Of a stretch of DNA of 64,000 nucleotides, positions 1 through 9,900 are shown piece by piece (position 1 is the first letter of the stretch; the number at the start of each line of letters is the position of its first letter). Position numbers and translations under genes: made by a program. The notes under the pieces were generated by a model. That model made no database searches and was not told where the DNA came from. It worked only from the letters and a program-made list of their open reading frames with translations. The stretch comes from Takakia lepidozioides (Eukaryota; Streptophyta; Takakiopsida; Takakiales; Takakiaceae), in assembly GCA_030704615.1 (NCBI GenBank), contig CM060734.1, positions 30,024,042-30,088,041 on the forward strand, read 5' to 3'.

Positions 1-362
1 AGTGATATTGTAGAGCAGATTAGAGACATAATGGCTTCGGCCTGATACCTGATAAATCATAATCTGATACTTATACGATACAATCACACTGTGTAGAGAG
101 ATCTGAGTGAAGCTGTGGATTGAATGGAGGAGTTAAGGAAACCGATAAATTGATGAAGCAAACTGATACTTAATTATCAATGGTAAGGTAGCTAAGATGA
201 ATGCGGAAAAGGAAACAAATAGGAAACACCCCCATGATACACTAGCTGTAGGTCATGACTGATTGTTCTGCGCGGGCTGAGTACTTAGAGATTTCCAACT
301 CTTCTATCTTGGAGTTTCCGCCTCGGATAGCGAAGGGATGGGTGAGTAAAAGCCGCGCGACA
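1..362 (+). repeat. 5' LTR of G1, last 362 bp
   Basis: Aligns without gaps to 12408-12769, with differences only near positions 35 and 353. It ends in CGCGCGACA, a CA end typical of LTRs, and is followed two bases later by a TGG primer-binding sequence. The upstream part of the LTR precedes the window. Confidence 0.93.
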
Positions 363-950
363 TTTGGCGACCATACTGGGGACCTGGGACATGAACAACC
401 AGATGTGACAGGCATCTGGTGGGATCATGGTGGTTGGACCATTAAAGAGTTTGAAGTGAATCAAATTCCCTGTGGAACGAAGGAAGAAAGATTGTCCAAA
501 CAATTCTTTCAAAGGTTCTTGGAATTGCCAGACGGATGTAAAGAAAATATTCTTAAACGAGTGCATGATGCTGATCCAGAATGGGGTCTGGAGAAAGGAG
601 TGATAAAGATTTATCAGGTAGCCTGTAGAGGAAGAGCACGTTGGTTACCAACATTAGTTTATGTGATAGCGTTGCTATCCATTAAACGAGTAGAGTTTGA
701 AGGTTGGGAAGAAAGAAAGGTGAATGTTTATACTCATATGCATGAAGAGCTTGTACTGGTAAAGAATTGGATTCCAAAGGATATTTTGTGGATCAAACTC
801 ACACCAAGAACAGCTTTTCAGACTTGTTTGCCATATGGTTATATGGTAACGGAGACTTCAAGTATAGCCAAGGGTGCATTGAAGCTTGAAAGAAATCCAG
901 GCATATACGAGAGATATTACAGAAGAGAGTTTTGGTTATTGCCACATTAA
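255..950 (+). CDS. Pre-gag ORF of G1, starting inside the LTR
   Basis: A 231-codon frame runs uninterrupted from an ATG inside the LTR, across the LTR/internal junction and primer binding site, to a stop 22 bp before gag. No domain is recognised. The part after the junction has ordinary protein-like composition with Trp- and charge-rich segments, so it is probably coding. There is no early ATG downstream of the junction: the next in-frame one is near residue 162. Either translation starts in the LTR leader or the protein is made another way. Tat/Ogre elements are known to carry an ORF1 before gag; equivalence is inferred from position only. The same start codon context recurs in the 3' LTR (12662), where the frame runs into PPR sequence. 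Confidence 0.5.
   Translation: MTDCSARAEYLEISNSSILEFPPRIAKGWVSKSRATFGDHTGDLGHEQPDVTGIWWDHGGWTIKEFEVNQIPCGTKEERLSKQFFQRFLELPDGCKENILKRVHDADPEWGLEKGVIKIYQVACRGRARWLPTLVYVIALLSIKRVEFEGWEERKVNVYTHMHEELVLVKNWIPKDILWIKLTPRTAFQTCLPYGYMVTETSSIAKGALKLERNPGIYERYYRREFWLLPH
365..382 (+). other. Primer binding site of G1
   Basis: TGGCGACCATACTGGGGA begins two bases after the LTR end. A TGG start complements a tRNA CCA tail. It is not the initiator-Met type (TGGTATCAGAGC); tRNA-Arg, used by Ogre-like elements, is a possibility that needs a tRNA comparison. Confidence 0.7.
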
Positions 951-971
951 AAGAAATGAAAGACATGGGAC

Positions 972-3293
972 ATGAGTGATGAAAGAGAAGCTAGACGACA
1001 AAGATATTCATCAAAAAGAGAAAGCTATCTGAAAGCTAATTATCCATATCTTTGGGAGAGAGGAATAGACATAGGGGAATCATCTGGACCTCTCACACCA
1101 TCAAGATCAAAAAGTGCATCACCTATACCGGAAGAACTAGAGTTGGATGCCACTCCTTCTGTTTCTTTGCAAGAAAGATTAAGGGAATTGGTACAGGAAG
1201 AAGATCAATCACGAGGTGAAAGATCTGAGGTACATCCTTGGATAAAAGACTTGACAGAAATCTTTGATAAGAGTTGGCATGGAACACCAAAAGCAGGAAC
1301 TCCAGTTTCTGAAGCAGAAGATGAAGAAGGAGATGAGGATGTGGCAGAGCCAACGGAGAGTTCAGACTCTCCAACACCATTACAGTTGAGTTACATGAGT
1401 GAAGAAGAAACCCAAGGGCAGAACTTGGAGGATGAAAACAGAGAGAAGAAATTGGAAGAGGAAGAATATGAAGAAGTAGACCCAACAGCTGAGGTTGAGA
1501 CTACAACCAGGACATCCCAACCCGTTGGACCTGGATCAAGTGGAGCACTTGGATCACAGGCCAACGAAGGTGTCGGCTCAGGGGGATCAGGCGGGCTGCC
1601 TGGATCTGGCTCTGGGGGGACAGGGAGTGTGGGAAGTAGTGCAACTGAAGCTGGGAATACTGTGAATATCGTGGGGCCAGAAGCAGGGAGTGCTCAAGGG
1701 CCACCACTTGGTGGAAGATCCACCACAAAAACAACAGGTCCAGAAGGACCAGCACCAGCAAGGGTGCCAGCACCTGTCAGTGGGCAGAAGGTAGGGCCAC
1801 AGATGGCGTTACAACCAACACGGGCAAAACCACCCTTTCCAATATATTCAGGAAAAGGGGATCCCGATGTACACATTAGCCAATTTGAGCACATGTGTAT
1901 AGTGAACAATGAGAATGGCGATGATGCCAAGATGAGACTGTTTCCTTGTTCACTTATCAAGAAAGCAAGTGAATGGTATGCAAGATTCCCTGATAATCAT
2001 TTCCTAACCTGGAATGGCTTGAATACAGCATTTCGAAATAGGTTCAGGACAAGTAAAACTGAGGATGAAGTGTATGGAAGTTTACAACAGCTGAAGCAGA
2101 AGAAGCATGAAACTGTTGAAGAGTATATGGAGAAGATGGAATTGATGATGAAAAAGCTGGCTGCAGTACCAGCACCCGGTTTACAGAAGACTTGGTTTGT
2201 GAGTGGACTAAGACCAGAGTTGCAGAAGAAAGTGGATATGTTACCCCATAATACAGTGGAGGAGGCATTTGAAACTGCAAACAGAATTGAGCAATTGGGA
2301 ATGCTCAGGAGAGAGAAAAAGGAAGATGAGGACTCTGAAGATGAGTCAGATGAAGAAGAAGAGCAAGAACTAAAAAGAAAGAGTAAGAGAAAGGAAAAGT
2401 TGAAGAGGGATAACTATGAGAAAAGATTGGAAGAAATCTTGAAGAAGTATGCCACAGAGGCTGCAACACATTGGAGGAAGGGTGTATGGTGTGCAAAGTG
2501 CCAGAATGAAGGCCATACCACTACAGAATGCCACATGAAGGAGAAACACTGTACTATCTGTAAAATGGATAACCATTCTACTGAGAATTGTTACTACAAC
2601 AGAAGGACAGCTGCAAGAGAACCTAGGCAAGTGAGGGTGCATCAGGTGCAGCCCCAGCCAAGAAGAAGCAATGATCAGGACCACTATGGTAGGTCTGGTG
2701 GTTATAACAATGGCATGGAAGGGAGAGGTAATTCAAGAGGGAATTACCAAGGAAATTCCAGAGGCAACTATCAGGGTAATCCAAGGGGGAATTACCAGCC
2801 CGGGAATCAGGATTATAGAAATAATCCAAGACCAGACCAAGGGCGAGGACCCAATGGTGAAGAGCTATGTTACTATTGTAATCAGCCAGGACATCGCAAG
2901 GCAGCCTGTTCATTCTGGATAAGACACCAGAATGAGATGAGAGCTCCTGTGAATGAGGGCCCAGTGGTGGCAGCTCACATGGTTAGGCCATGTGTTGTAC
3001 CAGAAGTAAGTACAATGATAGTAACAAGAAGTAAAGCCAAACTAATACCTCCAGTAGAAGAGGAAGAAGATGAGACTGGAAGTGGCAATGATATGCCTGA
3101 AGATGAAGAGACTTGGAAGGATGAGAAGGAACTGCACAAGGAAGTGGCAGATACTATAAGGGAAATGCAAAAGAGTACGATATTCCTGTGGCAGATTCCT
3201 CTGATTCGGATGGAGAAAAAGAGGGGAGTGAGGAAGAAAGGAAAAAAGAAGATGCAGACATGCAAAGTAATGAAGAGACTTTGGCTGAAGTAA
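972..3293 (+). CDS. gag: Gag polyprotein of G1 with three zinc knuckles
   Basis: A 773-codon frame. The first 270 residues are acidic, then Gly/Ser/Pro rich. Next is a retrotransposon gag domain (about residues 290-450, with the EWYARFPDNHF and LQQLKQKKHETVEEYMEKM segments). A Lys/Glu-rich stretch and three CX2CX4HX4C knuckles follow (CAKC, CTIC and CYYC starts, about 520-660), with Gly/Asn/Arg repeats between the second and third. It packages element RNA and forms the particle. The C-terminus is aberrant. In sister copy G2 the same segment runs on in frame into protease, so the stop at 3293 reflects a one-base loss near 3178 rather than a true gag end. Confidence 0.92.
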   Translation: MSDEREARRQRYSSKRESYLKANYPYLWERGIDIGESSGPLTPSRSKSASPIPEELELDATPSVSLQERLRELVQEEDQSRGERSEVHPWIKDLTEIFDKSWHGTPKAGTPVSEAEDEEGDEDVAEPTESSDSPTPLQLSYMSEEETQGQNLEDENREKKLEEEEYEEVDPTAEVETTTRTSQPVGPGSSGALGSQANEGVGSGGSGGLPGSGSGGTGSVGSSATEAGNTVNIVGPEAGSAQGPPLGGRSTTKTTGPEGPAPARVPAPVSGQKVGPQMALQPTRAKPPFPIYSGKGDPDVHISQFEHMCIVNNENGDDAKMRLFPCSLIKKASEWYARFPDNHFLTWNGLNTAFRNRFRTSKTEDEVYGSLQQLKQKKHETVEEYMEKMELMMKKLAAVPAPGLQKTWFVSGLRPELQKKVDMLPHNTVEEAFETANRIEQLGMLRREKKEDEDSEDESDEEEEQELKRKSKRKEKLKRDNYEKRLEEILKKYATEAATHWRKGVWCAKCQNEGHTTTECHMKEKHCTICKMDNHSTENCYYNRRTAAREPRQVRVHQVQPQPRRSNDQDHYGRSGGYNNGMEGRGNSRGNYQGNSRGNYQGNPRGNYQPGNQDYRNNPRPDQGRGPNGEELCYYCNQPGHRKAACSFWIRHQNEMRAPVNEGPVVAAHMVRPCVVPEVSTMIVTRSKAKLIPPVEEEEDETGSGNDMPEDEETWKDEKELHKEVADTIREMQKSTIFLWQIPLIRMEKKRGVRKKGKKKMQTCKVMKRLWLK

Positions 3294-4330
3294 TATGTCA
3301 GACCAAAGCAGAAATTACCATTGGACAGCTATTAGCTGTGGCACCTTATTGTAGGCACAGGCTGTATCAGGCAATCAATCGAATTGCCCAAGAGACAGGA
3401 AACACAGACCTGAACAGCAAGGTGACCAGTTATAATGTGAAGCCGGAAGGGCGAGAACCAGTCATGGACTTTGATGATTCTATGCCAGTAATCCAATTGA
3501 GAATTGGAAGCACAGAACTAACTGATGTACTGATAGATGGTGGTTCTGGAGTAAATATCATGACAGACCAATTAAGGAAGAAGCTTGGTCTAAGTAACAT
3601 GAAACCAGCCCCATTTACAGTAACAATGGCAGATCAAAGAAGTGTACAGCCATTGGGATTAATAAGAGGAGTTAAGATACAGATACAGAAAATGATCTTT
3701 ATGATCACAGTAACTGTATTAAAAATGGATGAAGTCATGGAGGCTTACTCCTTATTATTGGGACGTCCGTGGCTGAAACAGGCAAGGGTATTCCATGACT
3801 GGAATTCTCAGTTACTAACTGTGCATAATGGGATGCACGAGATACAAATTACCACAAAGAAATCTAGTAGATTACCTGCTACAAGAAGACCTCGAGGAGT
3901 CAGAGAGTATGACTGGAAGGGAGGACTGGATGAGGAGCAGGAAGCTACCCTATTTGCTGCACACCCAGAATGGGAGCAGGTTGCAGAGATGCGGCTGGAA
4001 AGCCTAAGTTGTTTGAGAGGTATCTGCTGTGGTGTAGTGACAGCAACACCAACTGAAGAAGAAACCAGCATTTACCCATCACATTTCTATGAAGAAAGAG
4101 AAGGAGAAATAGAAATCCTAGAAGAACCAGCCACTGTGAGCTTACAGGATGAAGTGGTGACCGGTTGGACAATCACAGCTGATGAGCAGGTGAGAGAAGT
4201 AAATGTGGGAACTCAGGAGGAACCGAGGATGGTGAAAGTAGGAGCTGATTTGGAGCCGAAATTCTTCGAAGAAGCAAAAGCTTGTTCATCAAATACAGAG
4301 ATGTATTTGCTTGGAGCTATGAGGATCTAA
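3188..4330 (+). CDS. pro: Retropepsin-like protease region of G1
   Basis: Contains a retropepsin-type aspartic protease core around 3490-3760: hydrophobic strand, catalytic LIDGGSGVN (DGGS in place of the usual DSGA/DTGA), then LLLGRPWL, the conserved second motif. About 160 linker residues follow, ending just before the RT. It would cleave the gag-pol polyprotein. The frame overlaps the end of gag by about 100 bp. G2 has gag and protease in one frame, so this overlap is mutational. The frame is lost near 4281, where G2 reads on into the RT; one base appears to be missing in the EEAK/LFIKYRD junction. Confidence 0.88.
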   Translation: MADSSDSDGEKEGSEEERKKEDADMQSNEETLAEVICQTKAEITIGQLLAVAPYCRHRLYQAINRIAQETGNTDLNSKVTSYNVKPEGREPVMDFDDSMPVIQLRIGSTELTDVLIDGGSGVNIMTDQLRKKLGLSNMKPAPFTVTMADQRSVQPLGLIRGVKIQIQKMIFMITVTVLKMDEVMEAYSLLLGRPWLKQARVFHDWNSQLLTVHNGMHEIQITTKKSSRLPATRRPRGVREYDWKGGLDEEQEATLFAAHPEWEQVAEMRLESLSCLRGICCGVVTATPTEEETSIYPSHFYEEREGEIEILEEPATVSLQDEVVTGWTITADEQVREVNVGTQEEPRMVKVGADLEPKFFEEAKACSSNTEMYLLGAMRI

Positions 4331-4800
4331 AAGGGATACCACCTGAAGTCTGTCAGCATAAAATTGAACTGGAACCAGGGTCAGTACCAATCAAACAGGC
4401 GAGGTATAGAATGAATCCCAACTACGCACAGAAGGTTGGAGAAGAGATAAAGAAGTTGGCTGAGGCTAAGTTTATATACCCAATAGAGTATACAACTTGG
4501 TTGTCACCCATTGTTATAGTTCCCAAGAAGAATGGCAAACTAAGAGTATGTGTGAACTATAAGAAGCTGAATGCTTGTACGAAGAAAGATCCTTTCCCTT
4601 TGCCATTCACAGAAGCAGTATTAGACACTGTGGCAGGCCATGAGATGTACTCATTCATGGATGGCTTCAGTGGTTATAATCAAGTGCAAGTGGCAGAAGA
4701 AGACCAAGGGAAAACAGCTTTCATCACAGACTGGGGGCTTATGCATACAAAGTCATGCCCTTTGGACTTTGTAATGCACCAGCGACCTTTCAGAGAGTGA
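4282..4800 (+). pseudogene. pol: Reverse transcriptase, N-terminal part (frameshifted)
   Basis: Starts with the YRDVFAWSYEDL segment typical of the gypsy RT entrance. It continues through the fingers/palm: WLSPIVIVPKKNGKLRVCVNYKKLN, then FMDGFSGYNQV, which holds the first catalytic Asp. It falls out of frame near 4740, where one G of a G-run is missing before the expected AYAYKVMPFGL segment; the RT resumes at 4755. With the break at 4281 this shows the copy cannot make an intact polyprotein unless these are assembly errors. Confidence 0.9.
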
Positions 4801-6959
4801 TAAGTGAATCTTTTCAAGAGTATCTGGATGATTTCATGCAGGTGTTTTTGGATGATTTCAGTGTGTACAGCTCTAAGAATGAGCACTTGCATAAATTGGA
4901 GTTATGCCTGGCCAGATGCAGGATGAGAGGTCTGGGCTTGAACCCAGAGAAGTGTACTTTCTGTGTGAACTCAGGGGTGCTTCTGGGACACATTGTGTGT
5001 AAGAAGGGACTCCTTGTGGATCCCAGGAAGACAGAGTCCATTAAAGCCTCTCCACCACCAGTGAATGTTAAGAGTTTAAGGAGATTCCTTGGGCAAACCA
5101 GTTATTACAGAAGATTTGTCAAAAGGTATGCACAAATAGCAGCACCATTGAGCAAGCTTCTGAAGAAAGATGCAGTGTTTGCATGGACAGCTGAATGTCA
5201 ACAGGCGTTTGAGGAACTTACACTGTCAGTAACAACTACACCTGTGCTGATTAACCCTCACTGGCATGTAGTATTTCATGTTCACTGCGATGCATCAGGA
5301 GAAGCGTTGGGAGCGGTGTTAGCCCAGAATGTTACAGGGAATATAGATTCACCTGTGTACTATGCTAGCCGGTTGATGAACAGTGCTGAGAGGAACTATA
5401 GCACAACGGAAAGAGAAGCATTGGCAATGATCTATGCAGTGAAGAAATTCAGGCATTACCTATTGGGAAGAAAGTTTATGTTTTATGTGGATCACCAGGC
5501 TCTGATATATCTGGTGAACAAACCTTTGATAAGTGGAAGGATAGCGAGGTGGTTAATAATCTTGCATGAGTTTGAGTTCGAGGTTATTTACAAGCCTGGC
5601 CGTTTGCATCTTGTGGCAGATCATTTGTCACGACTAACAACAGGAGAGGCCGCCACAGGAGTGGACGATCAGTTACCTGATGCGAGTTTATTTGTAATGG
5701 AGGTGCAAGGAAGTGCAGATGAATGGTTAGATTGGCAGTGGCCAATCAGATACTACCTTGCTCATGGTCAGTGCCCACCTAGTTATGGTAAGGAGCAGAG
5801 GAAGAGAATTGCTATCAGAGCTTTACCTTATACTATGGTAGGAAGCAGAATGTATAAGTTAGGACCTGATGGAGTACTAAAACGATGCTTGTACCACCAT
5901 GAAGTAAATAAAGTCTTGGAGGAAGTTCATAAAGGAGTGGCTGGAGGTCATTTTGGAGAAGAGACTACCAGTAGAAAGATACTACTCGCAGGATACTGGT
6001 GGCCTACTTTGTTCAAAGATGTACATGAGTATTGTCAGAAGTGTGATGAATGTCAGAGGCTAGGACCTTTGCAGAGATCTGGAAGAATGGCCTTGCATCC
6101 TACAATGCCTACGGAACCATTTCAGAAATGGGGACTAGACTTTGTTGGACCAATTAATCCACCATCCAAGAATACACAAAACAGGTACATAATTACAGCC
6201 ACTGATTATACTACAAAGTGGGTGGAAGCTAAAGCTTTGAGGGACAACACAGCCAAGTCCACAGCAAGGTTCCTGTACGAGAACATACTTACACGATTTG
6301 GATGTCCCTTAGAATTTATCAGTGATCAAGGAAGTCACTTCATGAATGAGACCATTGAGTTATTGACTAAAGAGTTTATGATTGTGCATAGAAAGAGTAC
6401 AACATATTACCCACAGGGTAATGGACAGGCAGAGGCTACCAACAAAATACTATGTACTATCTTGGCTAAGATAGTCAATGCAAACAGAACGGATTGGGAT
6501 ACAAAGCTGCTGACAGCTTTATGGTCATACAGGACTTCGTATAAAGTCACCACAAAGTATACACCATTCCAATTAGTTTATGGTATGGAAGCCTTACTTC
6601 CAGTGGAATTCCTGTTACCTACCATGAGAACGGAGTGGGGAAAAAGAATGGAATTGCAAGACTCCATCAAGGTCAGGAAACATGAATTATACCATGTGGA
6701 AGAAGTACGTGCTGATGCAGCGGATAATATGACCAGAATTCAGATGAAGCGAAAGGAACAGTTTGATGAAGGCAAATTAAAGACTTTTAAGACGGGGGAT
6801 TTGGTTCTATGGTTGCAGAAGAAAGGAAAGATTCAAGCTTCTAAGCTTAAATCACCATGGAAAGGACCTTATGTCATCAAAAGATGTATGATAACAACAC
6901 AGCCATGTTACAAACCATTAACAAAGAAATGCTGGGAAGAGTCAATGCAAATAAGTTGA
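4755..6959 (+). pseudogene. pol: RT (C-terminal), RNase H and integrase of G1
   Basis: Begins at MPFGLCNAPATFQ. The RT active site is FLDD (about 4843-4857) instead of YxDD, as in several plant gypsy lineages. RNase H follows (CDASGEALGAVLAQ near 5284; EREALA; DHQAL). Integrase has the HHCC zinc finger (HFGEE...CQKCDEC, about 5946-6057) and the D,D,E core: LDFVGP near 6138, SDQGSHF near 6321, GQAEATNK near 6424. A C-terminal LKTFKTGDLVLW segment is followed by loss of frame near 6885; the true C-terminus (YDNNTAMLQTINKEM...) continues in the next frame. It copies element RNA and inserts the cDNA. Confidence 0.93.
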
Positions 6960-9900
6960 AGGGGTACAGTGGTATCCATGACAAACCCCTGCAGCATGAT
7001 TTGCATGTTGAACCGCAAGAGCAGTCACGGGCTGCACCAGTGTTACGAACGGAGTATGGAACACTTGTCGCTAGGCCCAGTATATATGACCGGGGTGGGC
7101 AAAACAAACGTGACACAGCCTATCACAGCCCATCACGGCGTGACACAGCCTATCACAGCCCAACACGGCGTGACACAGCCTATCACAGCCCAGCAAGGCG
7201 CAACACAGCCTATCACAGCCCATCACGGCGTGACACAGCCTATCACAGCCCGTCACGACGTGACACAGCCTATCACAACCTACCGCAGCGTGTCACAGCC
7301 TATCACAGCTTACCACAGGGCAACACAGCCTATCACAGCGTAACACAGTATGACACAGCCTGTCACAGCTCAACACAGCCTACTAAAGTTACACGATCCA
7401 TAGAATCAGTGACAAGTGGACACATAAAAACTTCAGGAAAATGGCTGAAGGAAGAAGAAACGGAAATTAATTTAAAAATAGACACGTGGAGGTCAGGGTG
7501 CGACACACAGCAGAGAATGAAGTGCAAGGACAGGTGTCAAAAAGAAAGAGGACAAGAACGGCCGTCAAAAGGGATGAAAGGCGGGCCCATTAATGAATAC
7601 GGAAAAAGGGAAACAGAACGAACGGCAAGTACAGAAAAACTGAATTCATGTCGCATGTGTGATCCTAGTGGACTATCCAACAGGGAAAGTCCACTAAAGA
7701 AGATAAAAGTTAAAATCCAGTCACAGCGGATACAGCCAATAGAAAACCAGAGAAATGATCAAGAAAATGGAGGGAAATTAAGCGCAAGAGGCGGCGTCGT
7801 TCTGAGTAACGGGCGTCTCGACAGGACAGGCCATAAATGCTATAACTTGGAAACTATGGAGGAACTAACAGACTATACGCTCGCAATATTATTTACGCAA
7901 TGGCAGAGACACGAAACGAAAGAGCAGAGCTTTTCTCTTGAACAATGCTTGCAAGCCCCGCAGGCTTACAAGAGATTACCCATAGCTTTCTGCGGCAACC
8001 ATACGTTTCTGCTTTGTGCACTACAGGCATTCCTGCAGTTGTTACAGCCAAAGCAGTTCTGTGAGTCTAAGATGAAGAGAGTGAGAGGAATGGAGGAAAT
8101 CAGGGTGAAGAGCACCACAATTCTGCAGAAACAAACGATGGCTACCCCACAGGCGATAAAGATACTGAAGGAGCTGAGATTGGAAGGATTGCAAAGCATG
8201 GATTGGACACTACACCATAGACAGTACATGTTACAATTTTTGCAGAACTTTGAGCCAAAGACAGGAACAACAACGGTGAAGGGAGTTGAATTAATGATTA
8301 CTCCCCTATACCTCCAGCAATTGTTTCGATTGCCAGAAGGTCATGTGTATGTGGAGGAACACAGAGAAAGACTGCAAATAGGGGATTTATTCCAAGAAGG
8401 GAGTTTCTTTAAAACTCAGGGTTATGCTTGTACCAAAGCTGTGTACCCAGGGTTAAAAGACATAGGCCAAGTATTGAACGTTCTGATTGCCCTGAAACAG
8501 AACCAACAATATTTGAGCAGATCCTTCACAGAGGAAATCCTCAAAGGCTTGAAGGGACAAGAGGTACCATGGGCGGACATAATGTACAACGCACTGGTAG
8601 AGGAGATGAAAAGATTACAAGGTACTACCGCAAAATCTCCTATCATAGTGTCTGGCCCAATCATTGCTCAAATAATCCTTAGTTCTGGCATACTTAATGC
8701 ACAAGAAAGGAAGGAAATGGGAGTGTTTGAGCCAGAAACAACTGCAATGGAAGAGCAAGGCTCTTCACACAGTGAGGGTGGACTAGCAGCACAACCCGAG
8801 ACTAAGAGGCAGAGAAGGGGAAAGACTGTAGTGGCGGATCCACTGGCTTCACGGATTCCGCATGATAATGTTTCCCAAGCTCATGACCAGGGAGGGGCAC
8901 AGCAGCACAAAAGAATGTTATTACTGGAAGCAGGACCTTCAGAGAGGGAGGAAGAAGTTACTTCTGCATCACAACCAACACAGCCACTTGAACGACTTGT
9001 CACAAGGTCACAAGTTATCCATGCAGCTCAACCCGAAATAATAGATTTGGAAAGTGAAGGGATAGATATTCCAACTACAGAACAGATAGTGGCGGAAATA
9101 GAGAAAGGGGACCTTCTCTATGAATATTCTGGTCTGGTCAAGCAGACAGAAATCCCAGAGGTGCAACAGTTGCCCAAGAAAAATCCTGAGGTACATATAA
9201 TGCACACACCTGTGTCGGAGGTACCACAGGCGGAAGGCCATGACACTGTAGCACCGGTCATAAATGAAGTAGTTCAGGAAGAAAATCCGGTGGGACAATG
9301 GTCTGAATGGTTAGTGAGACATCATACTGTTGAAGATCGGGAGGAACAGCAGCAACCTCACCATGATGACCCTCAACAGGCAATGCTGATGAATTCCATA
9401 GGCAGGACACTTAATTTGTTGGGGACTTATGTCAAAACCCATGTTCCAATTACCCAATTGACAGCCTTGAAAGAAGAACTCAGGAAGGAGTTTGAGGCTC
9501 GACTTGCCACTGAGTGTTCAAACAAGGTCGATGAAGAGGTCACTCTCAAGATGAAGCAGGACTTGGCCAATACAGAAATGGCTTTGCAATTGGCCAAGCA
9601 ACAATTGATTGAGGCAGGCCTTGCGCAAGACCAGTTGCACGAAGCACATAAGCAACAGCTATACCAAATGCAGGTGCAGCATGAAAGCAAGTTGCAAGAA
9701 CTGAATGCACTACATACGGAGTTGCAGACAGTGCATAACAGGATGGAGATACAATGCGCTACATTTACAACTATGCTTGACCAATCAACAAAAGAAATAA
9801 ACAGTCAAGCGGAAAAATGTACGAAGGCAGAAGAAGAGAATGTGGAGCACATGAAGCTCATTGTCGATATGAAGAATACAATCTGTCGCAATGAAGAAAC

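Noticed and set aside
1123-2684. Minus-strand frames opposite G1 gag
   Set aside because: Shadow frames of a clear coding region on the plus strand; Leu/Ser/Phe-rich as expected for antisense of Glu/Lys-rich codons.
3188-3293. Programmed frameshift between gag and protease of G1
   Set aside because: Sister copy G2 reads gag and protease in one frame, so a one-base loss in G1 explains the overlap better.
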